A stretch of 64,000 bases of DNA from positions 270,519 through 334,518 of the forward strand of contig NZ_JAMXWN010000001.1 in assembly GCF_024125425.1 (NCBI RefSeq), in the 5' to 3' direction. This document shows, piece after piece, positions 28,706 to 39,668 of this stretch; position 1 is the stretch's first letter; every line of letters begins with the position of its first letter. A program made the position numbers and the translations under genes. The DNA comes from Sporolactobacillus kofuensis. Its GTDB lineage: Bacteria > Bacillota > Bacilli > Bacillales > Sporolactobacillaceae. The notes under the pieces were generated by a model. That model saw nothing but the letters and a program-made list of their open reading frames with translations. It was not told where the DNA came from and ran no database searches.

Positions 28706-29920
28706 TTACTTGTTTTTGGTTTTTGCACTTAATTCGAGGATTTGCTTTTTTGCTTCTTTTATGGCTTGAAAGAATGCTACCTTTTCCGAGTCAGTGAGTG
28801 TATTTTCGCCATACCGGACCTTCTCGTATGCTGAAGTTAGGGTGCCGGTTTGAGGAATACATAAACGCTCTAACCATTCAGAAAGAGATTCCGAACCATA
28901 GCGACCTAATTTATGTTTTGAAGCCTTCTTCTGAAGCTGAAAAATCGCACGACGTACCTGGTTTTTCGGTATAGAACGTCGATGTAGAAATCTTTTTGAG
29001 CCTTGCCCTGAAGAGTGATCGAATCGATCCTGAATGATCACTCCACCATTAACTTCATTTTGTTTTTGCACCAGGTTTTTCCGCTTTGCTTTGCGATAAA
29101 GCAAAAAAGCAAAAATAAGTATGGCTACAACAATCAGAATACCCATGAGTTGATCAAAGCTAAGGAAAGAGAAAGGGCTTGAGAATGAGGATTGTGGTCC
29201 ATTCTTCTGCCTTGCTGCACTGGAACTCTGGAGGGCTTTATGGATACGGCGCGCAGATTCTAAGTTTGATAAACTGCTGAGCCAACCAAACAGAAGGGTT
29301 GCAACACCATACGTAATCGGACGAACGATAAGATTGAATATGGTGTTGTAGACCATTTCAACCCACGGTTTAGCAAAAATTACGATCGTGGTAAGAACTG
29401 CGGAAGCAGCCAAAAAAGTACCGGAGCTGATCAAGAGCCAGCGACCTTCTTGCTTATGAAGATTCAAACTGATCCAAGAGATGCTCGCCATGATTTCAAT
29501 CAGAAGCAGAAAGAACAAAGAGACAGGTTGTCTGATCACGGCGAAAAGTACATAAATGATGACAACAATCGCAAAAAGCAAGATGAGCAGTGAAAGTCGA
29601 TCAGATGATTGTTTTTGTTCACGCTTGACTGCAAAATAAGTGATGAGCGCGGTGAGCGTCGCACTTGCGAGCAAACTCATATGGACAACGACTAATGCCA
29701 ATAGACCGATTAGTAAAGAGACCATAAGTAAGGAAAAGGCATCCGCATGCTTCCTTCGTTTTAAGAAGACGATTAAGAGACTATGAATAACCGCAAAAGC
29801 CATGAATGGAAGAACGATCATCCATTGATTCGGCGAGAACGGGAGTAAGATCAGGTAACAAAACAACCATTCACATAGAGTATAGAGAAGAATAGAGAGT
29901 ATTCTTTTTTGATTAGCCAA
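28706..29920 (-). CDS. DUF4129-type membrane protein
   Basis: 404 residues: about six N-terminal helices, a seventh near residue 265, and a cytosolic tail ending with YEKVRYGENTLTDSEKVAFF, the DUF4129-like signature usually found next to moxR and DUF58 genes. No transglutaminase Cys-His-Asp domain is visible, unlike larger relatives. Third gene of a three-gene operon; its start overlaps the end of the DUF58 gene by 8 nt. Confidence 0.75.
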   Translation of the reverse strand: MANQKRILSILLYTLCEWLFCYLILLPFSPNQWMIVLPFMAFAVIHSLLIVFLKRRKHADAFSLLMVSLLIGLLALVVVHMSLLASATLTALITYFAVKREQKQSSDRLSLLILLFAIVVIIYVLFAVIRQPVSLFFLLLIEIMASISWISLNLHKQEGRWLLISSGTFLAASAVLTTIVIFAKPWVEMVYNTIFNLIVRPITYGVATLLFGWLSSLSNLESARRIHKALQSSSAARQKNGPQSSFSSPFSFLSFDQLMGILIVVAILIFAFLLYRKAKRKNLVQKQNEVNGGVIIQDRFDHSSGQGSKRFLHRRSIPKNQVRRAIFQLQKKASKHKLGRYGSESLSEWLERLCIPQTGTLTSAYEKVRYGENTLTDSEKVAFFQAIKEAKKQILELSAKTKNK

Positions 29921-31106
29921 TCGCTGCGCCTCCTCTCCCCATATGCTCGAGATGATAAATCCCGTTGTCTTCTTTTAGTATGTAGATCTTATGCCCATCT
30001 TTCATCCATTTGGCAAGCCACGGTGCACCTAATTCTGGTTGATCGAGTGTCAAGATGAAAAGGGCCTGAGGCCGATGCAACCGTTGATCAATAATCCGCA
30101 TTGCTTCAGGAATTGCTGTTTTTATTTGCCAATGTTGTAGAAAGGAAAGCAATTCCCAAGCTTGTTTTAATTGTTGGCCGCTTTGGTCTTGATCGATTCC
30201 CAATAGTTTCTTTCCCATCGTTTTGCTATTCGTATAAATAGAAAACTCGATTTGATGTTTTCGTGCGTATTGAGTCATCCATGCTGCAACAGAGACTCTT
30301 TCTTCAAAGTCATTAGCACGTGAATGAATTGAATGATGTGATGAATTTAGAAATATGAGTGTCCAATTTTGATTAGTCACATGATCATATGTTTTCGTCT
30401 GAAGTCGTCCAATTCGTGCACTGGCTTTCCAATGAATATGTTTAAAAGGGTCGTGTGTTGCATAATCTCGAATTCCTGATGGCGATGTGTCATCCTGAAA
30501 ATATGAACGTGCGATTGGTTGATTACCCAGATCATGTGGGTAGTCAACATTCAGCTGAATGGGTTCTGGTCGTGGGTACACAATGATCCTGCTCTTCAGC
30601 AATTCACGGAATTGAAGCACACATGAGTTGATGTGGAGAGGATCCGAGATGACCAATTCAAACGAGCGAATCCGAGTCGTTCCTCTCGCCAAACCCTTAA
30701 CAGGGCAACCGACGAACACCTTCTTTTGTGGTGGAGTAGTGAGGAAAAATGTATACTCGGGTTCTGCTGATTCTTGATTATTCGGATGAAACGTGACTAT
30801 TGGATCGGCAACGATACGGCCATGTATTCCAAAAAAGGGAATGTGTGACGAATTAACAAAGGCAATGTTGAGCGACCCTTGATCGCCAATTGACAAGCGT
30901 ACACTATGATCAACATTGTCAATGGATAATGTTCGAATCATATAGGTTAGGTATTTTTTTGATAGAAAGGCAATGCAAATGAATCCCACACCGGTGAGTG
31001 TGATCAGGTATGTATTTCTGAAAAAACCGATAATCAGAACAATGATTCCAAACAAATAAAAGAGCGATTGATTCCGAGTCTGCCACTCGGTTGCGTAGCC
31101 CCTCAT
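29913..31106 (-). CDS. DUF58 protein
   Basis: 397 residues: two N-terminal membrane helices, then a beta domain and the DUF58 signature GIRDYATHDPFKHIHWKASAR, leading into a von Willebrand A-like region. Normally partners a MoxR ATPase in assembly or maturation of unknown complexes. The ATG overlaps the moxR stop (ATGA), so translation is coupled. Confidence 0.85.
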   Translation of the reverse strand: MRGYATEWQTRNQSLFYLFGIIVLIIGFFRNTYLITLTGVGFICIAFLSKKYLTYMIRTLSIDNVDHSVRLSIGDQGSLNIAFVNSSHIPFFGIHGRIVADPIVTFHPNNQESAEPEYTFFLTTPPQKKVFVGCPVKGLARGTTRIRSFELVISDPLHINSCVLQFRELLKSRIIVYPRPEPIQLNVDYPHDLGNQPIARSYFQDDTSPSGIRDYATHDPFKHIHWKASARIGRLQTKTYDHVTNQNWTLIFLNSSHHSIHSRANDFEERVSVAAWMTQYARKHQIEFSIYTNSKTMGKKLLGIDQDQSGQQLKQAWELLSFLQHWQIKTAIPEAMRIIDQRLHRPQALFILTLDQPELGAPWLAKWMKDGHKIYILKEDNGIYHLEHMGRGGAAIG

Positions 31107-32047
31107 TTGACTTGGGTTCCTGATTCAACAGGGACATCACAATGAGCAAGTATGTCATCAATGACTTGTCCCTTTGATGCGTGTACTTCGCCTTCCATTG
31201 ATAAAACAAGCCTATGTGCGAGCATATAAGGTGCCATCGCCTTGACATCCTCTGGAACAACAAAGGTTCGTCCGGAGACCAGAGCTTTTGCTTGAACACC
31301 GCGCATAAAGGCAAGCGTTCCCCGAGGACTCACACCATTTTCCACCCAGTCATGCGCACGTGTTGCACGAACGATATTTAATAAGTAATTTTCAACAGAC
31401 TCTTCAATATGCACGTGCCTGACTTGCTCCTGAAGCTTGGTGATCGTTGCCCTGTCAATAACCGGTTCAATTTGATTGAGTGGGTTTCCGAGCTGGTGAA
31501 TGTGAAGCATTTCTTTTTCTTCATCAAAACTTGGATAACCAGAAGAAATTTGCATAAAGAACCGGTCCATTTGAGCTTCTGGAAGTGAAAAGGTTCCTTG
31601 AGATTCGATTGGATTTTGAGTAGCGAGAACAAGAAAAGGTGCTTCAATAGGAAAGGTTTCTCCCTCAATCGTTACTTGTCGTTCCTCCATGACTTCGAGT
31701 AAGCTCGATTGTGCCCGTGGTGTTGCGCGGTTAATTTCATCTGCGAGCAGGACGTTCGTCATCACCGGGCCGATTTGGAGTTCAAAGCTTTGTGTTTTGG
31801 GGTTAAAAAAACGGATTCCGGTGACATCTGATGGAAGAAGATCAGGCGTAAATTGTATGCGTCGAAAGCGCCCTTTAATCGATTGAGCTATTATTTTTGC
31901 CAGCATTGTTTTTCCTGTTCCGGGGACGTCTTCCATGAGAAGGTGTCCCTCACAGATCATCGTGATAAAAAAGAGTGTCACAATCTGATCTTTACCTATA
32001 AGAACTTTTCGAACGTTACTTTTTAATTTTTCCAACTCTTCAAGCAT
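31103..32047 (-). CDS. MoxR-family AAA+ ATPase
   Basis: 314 residues. Walker A is VPGTGKT (41-47), Walker B LLADEINRA, with sensor ATQNPIE. I start at the ATG at 32047 since GGGAG lies 7 nt upstream; the frame continues to 32068 without an SD. First gene of the operon moxR-DUF58-DUF4129, divergent from mutS. On the minus strand a TATAAT lies about 30 bp upstream. Confidence 0.9.
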   Translation of the reverse strand: MLEELEKLKSNVRKVLIGKDQIVTLFFITMICEGHLLMEDVPGTGKTMLAKIIAQSIKGRFRRIQFTPDLLPSDVTGIRFFNPKTQSFELQIGPVMTNVLLADEINRATPRAQSSLLEVMEERQVTIEGETFPIEAPFLVLATQNPIESQGTFSLPEAQMDRFFMQISSGYPSFDEEKEMLHIHQLGNPLNQIEPVIDRATITKLQEQVRHVHIEESVENYLLNIVRATRAHDWVENGVSPRGTLAFMRGVQAKALVSGRTFVVPEDVKAMAPYMLAHRLVLSMEGEVHASKGQVIDDILAHCDVPVESGTQVK

Positions 32048-32225
32048 AAGCACACTCCCAAACATCATTAATTTTTTATATTATATCACTTAACGTTAAG
32101 ACGAATAGGACAGACACATGAATATGACGCTCCTGATCAATCAAGACACTGGGAGTAATCAGCCTGTGCTATAATAATAAGATCATCAATACAATCGGAC
32201 GTAGGCAAGGTGGAGTGGACAGACA

Positions 32226-34850
32226 ATGAGTTATACACCAATGATTCAACAATATTTGGCGATTAAAGCGCAGTATCAAGATGCATTCTTGTTTTTTAGA
32301 CTTGGTGATTTCTATGAAATGTTTTTCGAAGACGCAAAGAAGGCATCTAAAGAACTTGAGATTGCTTTAACATCACGGAATGGCGGAAAAGACGAATACA
32401 TACCGATGTGCGGTATTCCTTATCATGCAGCCAAGCAATACATTAAAGTCTTAATTGATAAAGGCTATAAGATTGCCATTTGTGAACAAATGGAAGACCC
32501 GAAACAAGCAAAGGGCATGGTTCGCCGTGAAGTGATTCAGATGATCACGCCAGGAACGATAATGGAAGATGAGTCTCTTCAGCCTAAGAAAAATAATTAT
32601 TTAGCTGCGCTAAGCGGCTTTGATGACGGTTCTTTTGGCTTTGCCATGAGTGATCTGACAACTGGAGAAACACGTGTGACTTTGATTGCTTCATGGGACG
32701 GTGTGATTCAGGAAATGGATGCAAACGATGTGCGCGAACTGGTTCTCGCACCTAAGTTTGCTCCGGATAAGAAAGAAGAATTGGCTGAACGGCTCAACAT
32801 GACATTTTCGGAATGTGAACAAGACAATGTCCCTGAAACATTAAAGCATATTACAGTTGGTATTGATCAGGATAAATTGCTTCACCCGCTTGGTCGTTTG
32901 CTGAATTATTTAGTGAGCACCCAAAAACGGTCTCTAGATCACCTGCAACAGGCCGATGTCTATCATATAAATGAATTCATGATGATTGACCTTCATTCGA
33001 GAAGGAATCTCGAGTTAACACACACCAATCGTGAGAAGAAAGTCTATGGATCGCTCCTCTGGCTATTGGATGATGTAAAGACGGCAATGGGCGGGCGACG
33101 ACTGAAACAATGGATTGAGAAGCCATTACTGAATCAAACAGAGATTGAGAAACGAATGGATGCGGCTGCTGCATTAAAGGATCATTTGCTGGAGCGGGAG
33201 ACGTTGCGTTCCCTGCTTGGTAATGTATATGATCTTGAACGTTTGGTCGGACGCGTGTCTTTCGGCAATGTCAATCCGCGTGAAGTGGTTCAACTCAAGC
33301 GATCATTAGAACAAATTCCTGAGATCAAACGGACCTTATCAGAGCTTGGCGAGGAATCGTTATCTAAGTACGAGCAGGAAATGGACCCATGCGCTGAAGT
33401 CCGAAAATTGATCACCGAGGCCATTGTGGATGATCCGCCATTTACAACTGCTGATGGTGGCATGATTAAGAAAGGGTATAACGAAACCCTAGATCAATAC
33501 CGCGATGCGACGACACATGGGAAACAGTGGATTGCTGAACTTGAAGCACGCGAGCGCGAGGAAACCGGTATTAGGTCTCTAAAAATTGGCTATAACCGGG
33601 TTTTCGGTTACTATATCGAAGTTTCACGACCAAATTTGAAATTGATTCCAGAGGGGCGCTATGAGCGTAGGCAGACACTTTCTAATGCGGAGCGTTTCAT
33701 TACCCCTGAACTAAAGGAAAAAGAACGGATTATCTTAGAAGCGGAAGAAAAAAGAGTTGGTTTGGAATTTCAACTCTTCGGTGATGTCCGCATGCAAATA
33801 AAGGAACAATCAGCGCGTTTGCAGAAATTGGCGCGGTTGGTTAGCGGTTTAGATGTATTACAAAGCTTTGCATCGGTGAGTGATCGCAATAGCTATGTCC
33901 GTCCTCAGTTTTCAAAAGATCGCACATTATCGATAACGAATAGCAGACATCCGGTGATCGAAAAAGTGATGCGCAACGGTTCTTTTGTAGCGAACGACAT
34001 CAACATGGATAAGCATTGTGATCTGCTGATGATTACCGGTCCCAATATGGGCGGTAAGAGTACCTATATGCGTCAAGCAGCACTTACGGCAATCATGGCA
34101 CAGATTGGTTGCTTCGTTCCTGCCGATCAAGCCATTGTGCCGGTGTTTGACCAAATTTTTACTCGAATTGGTGCAGCGGATGATTTGGTTTCCGGGCAAA
34201 GTACATTCATGGTGGAAATGGATGAAGCGAATTATGCACTCAGCCACGCAACGCAGAATAGTTTAATTCTACTCGATGAAATTGGACGAGGAACATCCAC
34301 TTATGATGGCATTGCCATTGCTCAAGCAATTGTTGAATATATCCATGATCATATTGCGGCAAAGACCTTTTTCTCAACACACTATCACGAATTGACCTTC
34401 TTGGAAGAGAAGTTGGATCGGCTGAAGAACATCCATGTGGGTGCGATGGAAGAAAATGGAACTGTTGTATTTCTGCACAAGGTGCTGAGTGGACAAGCGG
34501 ATAAGAGCTATGGGATTCATGTAGCTAAACTGGCGGGATTGCCGGACAATCTGATTGAACGTGCAGACGAGATTCTTACAGGACTTGAAGCATCTTCCTC
34601 CAATAAAATCCAGTCGGTGGCCCCGGTTTCCTTTGACCCTGCTGGAAAAGTAGAGGCTGCGGCAACTGTTGAAGAAGAACCCGAACAGCTTGCCCTTTTT
34701 GCTGAACCTAAACATGCAGAAGAGGCACCTGCCCTCAGTAAACGGGAACGAAAAGTACTGCATGACCTTGATAAAATCGAATTGTTAACGATGACTCCGA
34801 TGGATGCCATGAATACGTTATACCAATTACAAAAAGACCTAAAAAAATGA
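32226..34850 (+). CDS. mutS: DNA mismatch repair protein MutS
   Basis: Recognises mispairs and recruits MutL. Mismatch wedge F29-Y-E31 in GDFYEMF; Walker A GPNMGGKST (605-613) and DEIGRGTSTYDG; 874 residues, normal. The C-terminal part carries a QLALF motif at about 818-822, the type that binds the sliding clamp. A TATAAT at 32170-32175 marks the likely promoter. mutL follows after 21 nt. Confidence 0.97.
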   Translation: MSYTPMIQQYLAIKAQYQDAFLFFRLGDFYEMFFEDAKKASKELEIALTSRNGGKDEYIPMCGIPYHAAKQYIKVLIDKGYKIAICEQMEDPKQAKGMVRREVIQMITPGTIMEDESLQPKKNNYLAALSGFDDGSFGFAMSDLTTGETRVTLIASWDGVIQEMDANDVRELVLAPKFAPDKKEELAERLNMTFSECEQDNVPETLKHITVGIDQDKLLHPLGRLLNYLVSTQKRSLDHLQQADVYHINEFMMIDLHSRRNLELTHTNREKKVYGSLLWLLDDVKTAMGGRRLKQWIEKPLLNQTEIEKRMDAAAALKDHLLERETLRSLLGNVYDLERLVGRVSFGNVNPREVVQLKRSLEQIPEIKRTLSELGEESLSKYEQEMDPCAEVRKLITEAIVDDPPFTTADGGMIKKGYNETLDQYRDATTHGKQWIAELEAREREETGIRSLKIGYNRVFGYYIEVSRPNLKLIPEGRYERRQTLSNAERFITPELKEKERIILEAEEKRVGLEFQLFGDVRMQIKEQSARLQKLARLVSGLDVLQSFASVSDRNSYVRPQFSKDRTLSITNSRHPVIEKVMRNGSFVANDINMDKHCDLLMITGPNMGGKSTYMRQAALTAIMAQIGCFVPADQAIVPVFDQIFTRIGAADDLVSGQSTFMVEMDEANYALSHATQNSLILLDEIGRGTSTYDGIAIAQAIVEYIHDHIAAKTFFSTHYHELTFLEEKLDRLKNIHVGAMEENGTVVFLHKVLSGQADKSYGIHVAKLAGLPDNLIERADEILTGLEASSSNKIQSVAPVSFDPAGKVEAAATVEEEPEQLALFAEPKHAEEAPALSKRERKVLHDLDKIELLTMTPMDAMNTLYQLQKDLKK

Positions 34851-34871
34851 GTGTGAAAGGAGGAAATGCAT

Positions 34872-36740
34872 ATGGGCGTGGTCAAAAGACTCAGTGAAGC
34901 ACTCGCAAATAAAATAGCGGCTGGAGAAGTTGTTGAACGCCCGGCGTCTGTCGTCAAAGAACTTGTGGAGAATGCGATTGACGCGGAAGCGACGTCGGTG
35001 ACGGTCGAAGTCGAAGAGGGCGGACTCAAATCGATTAAAGTGACCGATAATGGTCAAGGTTTTGCACCTGAAGATTGCCAAATCGCCTTTGAACGCCATG
35101 CAACAAGTAAAATTCGTGAGGACGCCGATCTCTTTCACATCGCTACGCTTGGCTTTCGTGGTGAGGCGCTGCCAAGTATTGCTGCAGTTTCTTATCTTGA
35201 ACTCACAACTTCTGACGGAGAACATCCAGGTACACATCTTGTTCTTCAAGGCGGACATATTATTCAATCGGGCATTGCACAGAGCAGAAAGGGCACAGAG
35301 ATCAAAGTCGACCGCCTGTTCTACAACACACCGGCACGCCTAAAGTACTTGAAGAGTATTCACACTGAGCTCGGTAAAATTAGCGATGTCATCAATCGTA
35401 TGGCTTTAGCTTATCCGAACGTTCGTTTTACGCTCATCCATGAACAAAAAACGCTTTTTCAATCAAATGGGAGCGGTGATCTGAGTCATGTATTAGCAGC
35501 CATTTACGGCGTACGTACGGCAAAATCTGCGTTCAATTTTTCGGGTGAATCTCTCGACTTTAAAGTCGAAGGACTAGCTGTTCATCCACAAATTTCTCGT
35601 GCAGGCAGGCAATATGTCTATATCTTTATCAATAACCGTTTCATTAAGAACTATCCGATCTTTAACAGTATTATGGATGGCTACCACACCTTGATGATGA
35701 TTGGCCGTTACCCAATCTGTGTGCTCCATATTCAGATGGATCCATCACTTGTCGATGTTAATGTCCATCCGGCTAAACTCGAAGCAAGAATTAGTAAAGA
35801 GAAAGAACTTTGTGTGCTCATTAGTGAAACCATCCGTTCAGCTTTCCACCGTGAACGACTGATTCCATCGGTTTCAGGGAAGCCGCATCGTTCTACTGAA
35901 AAGCCCAAAAATGAACAGCAAACATTGGATTTTTCGCCCTCTGCCGAAATCGGACCTGAATTTTCAGAGCCGGAAGAACGAGCAATAGAATCATTCTCTA
36001 AACCCACTTTTTCAGAAGAGGTCCATGAACCGGAAACAAGTGACTTTGCATCACTTAATAATTTCGATGAAATCGCGACTGCTTTTCAAACAACCGCGCA
36101 ACAGAATGATGAAGGAATAGAGTCAGAGCGAGTCGAACCGGATAATGAACCGAAGAGGCGCATGCCTAAACTGTACCCAATCGGGCAGATGCATGGCACC
36201 TATATTTTCGCTCAAAATGAAGACGGGCTGTATATCATCGATCAGCATGCTGCACAAGAACGGATTAAATATGAATATTTTCGTGAAAAGGTTGGAGAAA
36301 CAGCACGAGAGGTGCAGGAATTGCTCGTGCCGATGACGTTTGAATTCAGCGCTTCGGAATATGAGACCGTTGTTGAATACCAAGAGTACTTACGTGATAT
36401 TGGTCTGAGTTTCGAAGAATTTGGCGCACGCAGTCTGATCATTCGATCCTATCCAACTTGGATGCCAAAGGGCAAAGAGGAAGAATTGATTAATGACATT
36501 GTCCATCAATTGATCGAAACAGGGAAAGTCTCGATCAAGAAATTGCGCGAGAAGTTGGCCATGATGATGTCTTGCAAACGATCGATCAAAGCAAACCACT
36601 ACCTTCGATCAGACGAAATTCAGGCACTGCTGGATTCACTAAGCAAGGCAAAAGATCCATTTTCCTGCCCTCATGGCCGGCCAGTACTTGTTCACTTTAC
36701 GCCCTACGAAATGGAAAAGATGTTCAAACGCGTGCAGTGA
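34872..36740 (+). CDS. mutL: DNA mismatch repair protein MutL
   Basis: GHKL ATPase and endonuclease of mismatch repair. N-terminal motifs [15 protein letters not shown] and [11 protein letters not shown]-terminal nuclease motif [12 protein letters not shown], with [10 protein letters not shown] and CPHGRPVLV as metal site. This matches the strand-nicking MutL found where MutH is absent. I use ATG 34872, 8 nt from AAAGGAGG; ATG 34866 is too close. The linker (about 330-420) is acidic and variable. Phage-like remnants begin 28 bp after the stop. Confidence 0.96.
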   Translation: MGVVKRLSEALANKIAAGEVVERPASVVKELVENAIDAEATSVTVEVEEGGLKSIKVTDNGQGFAPEDCQIAFERHATSKIREDADLFHIATLGFRGEALPSIAAVSYLELTTSDGEHPGTHLVLQGGHIIQSGIAQSRKGTEIKVDRLFYNTPARLKYLKSIHTELGKISDVINRMALAYPNVRFTLIHEQKTLFQSNGSGDLSHVLAAIYGVRTAKSAFNFSGESLDFKVEGLAVHPQISRAGRQYVYIFINNRFIKNYPIFNSIMDGYHTLMMIGRYPICVLHIQMDPSLVDVNVHPAKLEARISKEKELCVLISETIRSAFHRERLIPSVSGKPHRSTEKPKNEQQTLDFSPSAEIGPEFSEPEERAIESFSKPTFSEEVHEPETSDFASLNNFDEIATAFQTTAQQNDEGIESERVEPDNEPKRRMPKLYPIGQMHGTYIFAQNEDGLYIIDQHAAQERIKYEYFREKVGETAREVQELLVPMTFEFSASEYETVVEYQEYLRDIGLSFEEFGARSLIIRSYPTWMPKGKEEELINDIVHQLIETGKVSIKKLREKLAMMMSCKRSIKANHYLRSDEIQALLDSLSKAKDPFSCPHGRPVLVHFTPYEMEKMFKRVQ

Positions 36741-36768
36741 CGGGGTTTTCAGAGGGGTATATGCAAAT

Positions 36769-37640
36769 TTAATACGTCAGATACGACTGCAAGTTGTTGA
36801 TCAATTTGTCTTCCAAGTTCTTAGTGAAATAGAGGTATACATTCGCTGTAAATTCAACACTGCTGTGTCCTAGACGCTCACTCACGGATTTGATATCAAC
36901 ACCACTCTCAAGAAGCATGATTGCATGTGGATGTCTTAGGACGTGAGGAGTGAGATGTTTGTCCAAATCCGTTTTAGCTAAGCATATCAATGATTTTGTT
37001 CACGCCATATTCGCCCATCTCAGTGCCGTTGGGAATCGTCAGCAGGTACTCAGATTCAAAATTGTGTTTGTGACTTAACCGATATTTCTTTTGCGGTTTG
37101 GTACTTCTTCAGTACGGAAACAAGAATGTCATCAATGGCAATCGTTCGTATACTTGGTTTTTGGTAAATGTTCGCCGGTGTGGTCACGAGATTTGGTAAT
37201 GCAAATATTTTTTTAACCAGGTCCACATCGTTTAGGGTTAGAGCAAGCATTTCGCCCTTCCGCATGCCTGTCCGTAATAAAGGGAGGCAATGACAAAGTG
37301 ATGAAAAGGAGAAAGACGAGCTGCTCTCATGAAAACAGAGACTTCATCACGAGTCAGATGGTTGAGTTTCACCTCATCATCGTCAACGATGGAGATAGTA
37401 TGGAACTTGTTAATTGGGATTAGTTCCAGTTCAACCGCTTTATTAAACGCCGTGCAAACGATTGAGTGAATGGATTGTACGGTTCTTTTTTTATACTTTT
37501 TTCGAAGCTCATTGATGAACCGTTGATATTGAGTCTTTGTGATCCCACCGAGTATAAAGCCAATCCTCTGCGGCACTTTTTAGTTCACTTAGCTTTTGAT
37601 CCAGACGAACAAAAAGATCCAACATTCGTTTTAATGTTTT
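36769..37640 (-). pseudogene. Decayed tyrosine recombinase (phage-type integrase)
   Basis: Blocks of one integrase lie in shifting frames: an N-terminal fragment near 37600 (DKTLKRMLDLFVRLDQKL), the core-binding domain (TKTQYQRFINELRKKYKKRT), then the catalytic part (MRKGEMLALTLNDVDL; HVLRHPHA; LGHSSVEFTANVYLYFTKN). The R, HxxR, GH and Y elements are recognisable, but at least three frame changes break the gene. It abuts the 3' end of mutL. Confidence 0.85.
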
Positions 37641-37641
37641 A

Positions 37642-38586
37642 TCATCCATTTATCATTTTTAGAAATTCATCTTCATCCATAATTTGAATATCTAATCCGT
37701 CAGACAATAGCTGTTCAACTTTTTTTATTTTACTTGATTTTCCGTCCGAACCAACTACTTTTGGATCTTCTTTTCCAACGACTAGAACATTTGTCATTTT
37801 GTTAATTCCTTTTTGAGGGTTGCCACCGGCATTTATCACATGTTGCATCGCATTTTTCCTTTGCATGCTCAATAATTTCCCCGTGAATACCACACTCTTA
37901 CCATAAAAATAACCAGCTGAATTCGCATCTTTAGCTTTGCTGAAATCCAGTGAATTAAAGAGATCCGAAGAACTTCCTGACGAGTATCTTTTTCTGAATG
38001 GTTTCCAACTTTCATCTTGATTGACATGTCCGAATTGTGGATAGCCAGCTAATTTAATCAGTTCATCCAGGGACTTTGCGTTAAATGCTCTTGCTAATTC
38101 ATTTACTATATATGAACATGCTTTGCAGTCTTCCAAAGCGTGATGGTGTTCAAATGATTGGTAACCAAAGTAATCGGCGACTTTATTAAGTTTGTAAGAT
38201 AACAATTTTGGATCAATAAGAGATCGAGAGAGAGAGTAAGAATCAAAGTAATCGAATTCAAAGTGGATCCCATACCTTTGATTACTTTCTCTTATTACAC
38301 CCGTATCAAACGGTGCAAAATGGGCAACTACAGGAAGATTATCAACGAAATTTTGGATGTTTTCAGCAGTTGTGGGATAAGTTGGCGCACTGGCAACATC
38401 CTCTTCGGTAATCCCATGGATATATGTGTTGTACGAGTCAAAATAAGTTTCAGGATTAATTAGGCTGTAATAAGAATCGGTAATTTTGCCATCTATAACT
38501 TTTAACATGCCAAGTGAACAAGCTGATGCACGAGATTCGTTTGCCGTTTCAAAATCAATGACAACATAATTCAATTCATTCAACAT
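37642..38586 (-). CDS. DnaQ-like 3'-5' exonuclease with C-terminal BRCT domain
   Basis: 314 residues. DEDDh exonuclease: D11 and E13 (VVIDFETAN), D94 (FAPFD), H148 and D153 (HHALED). A BRCT domain follows from about 229 (GKSVVFTGKL, GGNPQKGINKMTNVLVVG). This pairing is seen in accessory DNA of Firmicutes and may process DNA ends or nicks. It is intact, unlike the integrase downstream. Start ATG with SD GGAGTG. Confidence 0.85.
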   Translation of the reverse strand: MLNELNYVVIDFETANESRASACSLGMLKVIDGKITDSYYSLINPETYFDSYNTYIHGITEEDVASAPTYPTTAENIQNFVDNLPVVAHFAPFDTGVIRESNQRYGIHFEFDYFDSYSLSRSLIDPKLLSYKLNKVADYFGYQSFEHHHALEDCKACSYIVNELARAFNAKSLDELIKLAGYPQFGHVNQDESWKPFRKRYSSGSSSDLFNSLDFSKAKDANSAGYFYGKSVVFTGKLLSMQRKNAMQHVINAGGNPQKGINKMTNVLVVGKEDPKVVGSDGKSSKIKKVEQLLSDGLDIQIMDEDEFLKMING

Positions 38587-38670
38587 AGATCACTCCTCAA
38601 TTAATTCTGATTTATGGTAAATTTTATATAGTTAAGCTTCTTCTTGCAAAGAAAAAGTAGGTAGAAGTCA

Positions 38671-39342
38671 TTACTTTAGGTAAGATTTTGGGATTGGTAT
38701 ATAGGCAGGACCGTAGGCATAGGGACGAACCTTATACACTTGAAAAACCACTGTAAGCCCTTGATTTGTCCAGAAATAAGTATGCCCATAGATAAATGTA
38801 CTATTGCTGGCAAAGGGATAGCTTTTTTTCCTGTCCTTCATATAGTTTAGAGCATAAGCATTTGCTTTTTTGTACTGCTCAAAGCTTGAAAAATTAGATC
38901 GGAGTGAACGAGATTGTCCTGTGTTTGTATCGAAATTAAACCCTTTAATGTATAGAAACCCATCCGCGTCGCCGGCATAGCCAGAATTTGTTGTTAAAAT
39001 GCTTAGTTTTCCATGCGTGTGATAAACGACTTTGTAGGTCAATTTTTTAAAGTAGGGCTTAATACTTTTATTTTGTGTTTTATCTAGTTTGTATTGCTTT
39101 ACTAACCTGTTTTGCTGTTGATAAACGATTTCTGCGTATTTTCTTAGTGCGGTGTTTATTTTGGTTTGCGCGTTCTTATTTGCTAATCCTTTAATTTGAG
39201 GATACTTAAGATTTTTGGTTTTGAAAAAATGTGTCTTTATGGTGCCAGCGTATTCTGCCTCACTTTGTTGCGGAGAGCATCCGGAAAATATCAAACTTGC
39301 AAATAAAGCTGCGACGATCACTAAATAATGGCTCCGTTTCAT
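38671..39342 (-). CDS. Lipoprotein, DUF3298/DUF4163-like
   Basis: 223 residues. Signal peptide with lipobox F-S-G-C22. The mature part resembles the RsiV/PdaC-type region (KYPQIKGLANKNAQTKINTALRKYA; GYAGDADGFLYIKGFNFDTNTG). Anchored outside the membrane; function unknown. SD GGAGGAATT is strong. A 7-bp hairpin GTAAGTG-tctt-CACTTAC (39375-39392) lies upstream and may be an operator. Confidence 0.7.
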   Translation of the reverse strand: MKRSHYLVIVAALFASLIFSGCSPQQSEAEYAGTIKTHFFKTKNLKYPQIKGLANKNAQTKINTALRKYAEIVYQQQNRLVKQYKLDKTQNKSIKPYFKKLTYKVVYHTHGKLSILTTNSGYAGDADGFLYIKGFNFDTNTGQSRSLRSNFSSFEQYKKANAYALNYMKDRKKSYPFASNSTFIYGHTYFWTNQGLTVVFQVYKVRPYAYGPAYIPIPKSYLK

Positions 39343-39643
39343 GAGAATTCCTCCTCTGCCAAATGGTAAGCATTGTAAGTGTCTTCACTTACTGCTGGTA
39401 TTGACTCATACACGGTTTACCTGCTTGAAAATCTACATATTCGAAATGGTCATCGTCTAGAAGCTGATGAATGCCACTTCCAACTGGTTCTTTATCATAC
39501 TCCTCCGTCCGCTCCACTTTTCAGCACCTTCATTCATATCATGGATTACTCAATCTCATACCTACGAATTAAAAAAAGGCGATTCTCTTTAGTCGATAAC
39601 AAAAGCAAAGGAAGCAGCGGTGAATAAACTTAATTAGGAGAAT

Positions 39644-39665
39644 AATTTGTGCCTGGACACAAATT
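39644..39665. other. Hairpin at the insertion site of the MITE
   Basis: AATTTGTG-cctgga-CACAAATT, a perfect 8-bp inverted repeat whose right edge abuts the target site duplication. The preceding stretch 39393-39643 shows no convincing gene. Confidence 0.5.
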
Positions 39666-39668
39666 CTC

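Noticed and set aside
28706..32047. moxR-DUF58-DUF4129 operon as a new system
   Set aside because: A known and widespread Bacillales arrangement; only the shortened third gene without a transglutaminase domain is unusual.
39379..39627. 82-codon plus-strand ORF upstream of the MITE
   Set aside because: No SD and low-complexity composition; it starts inside a hairpin.
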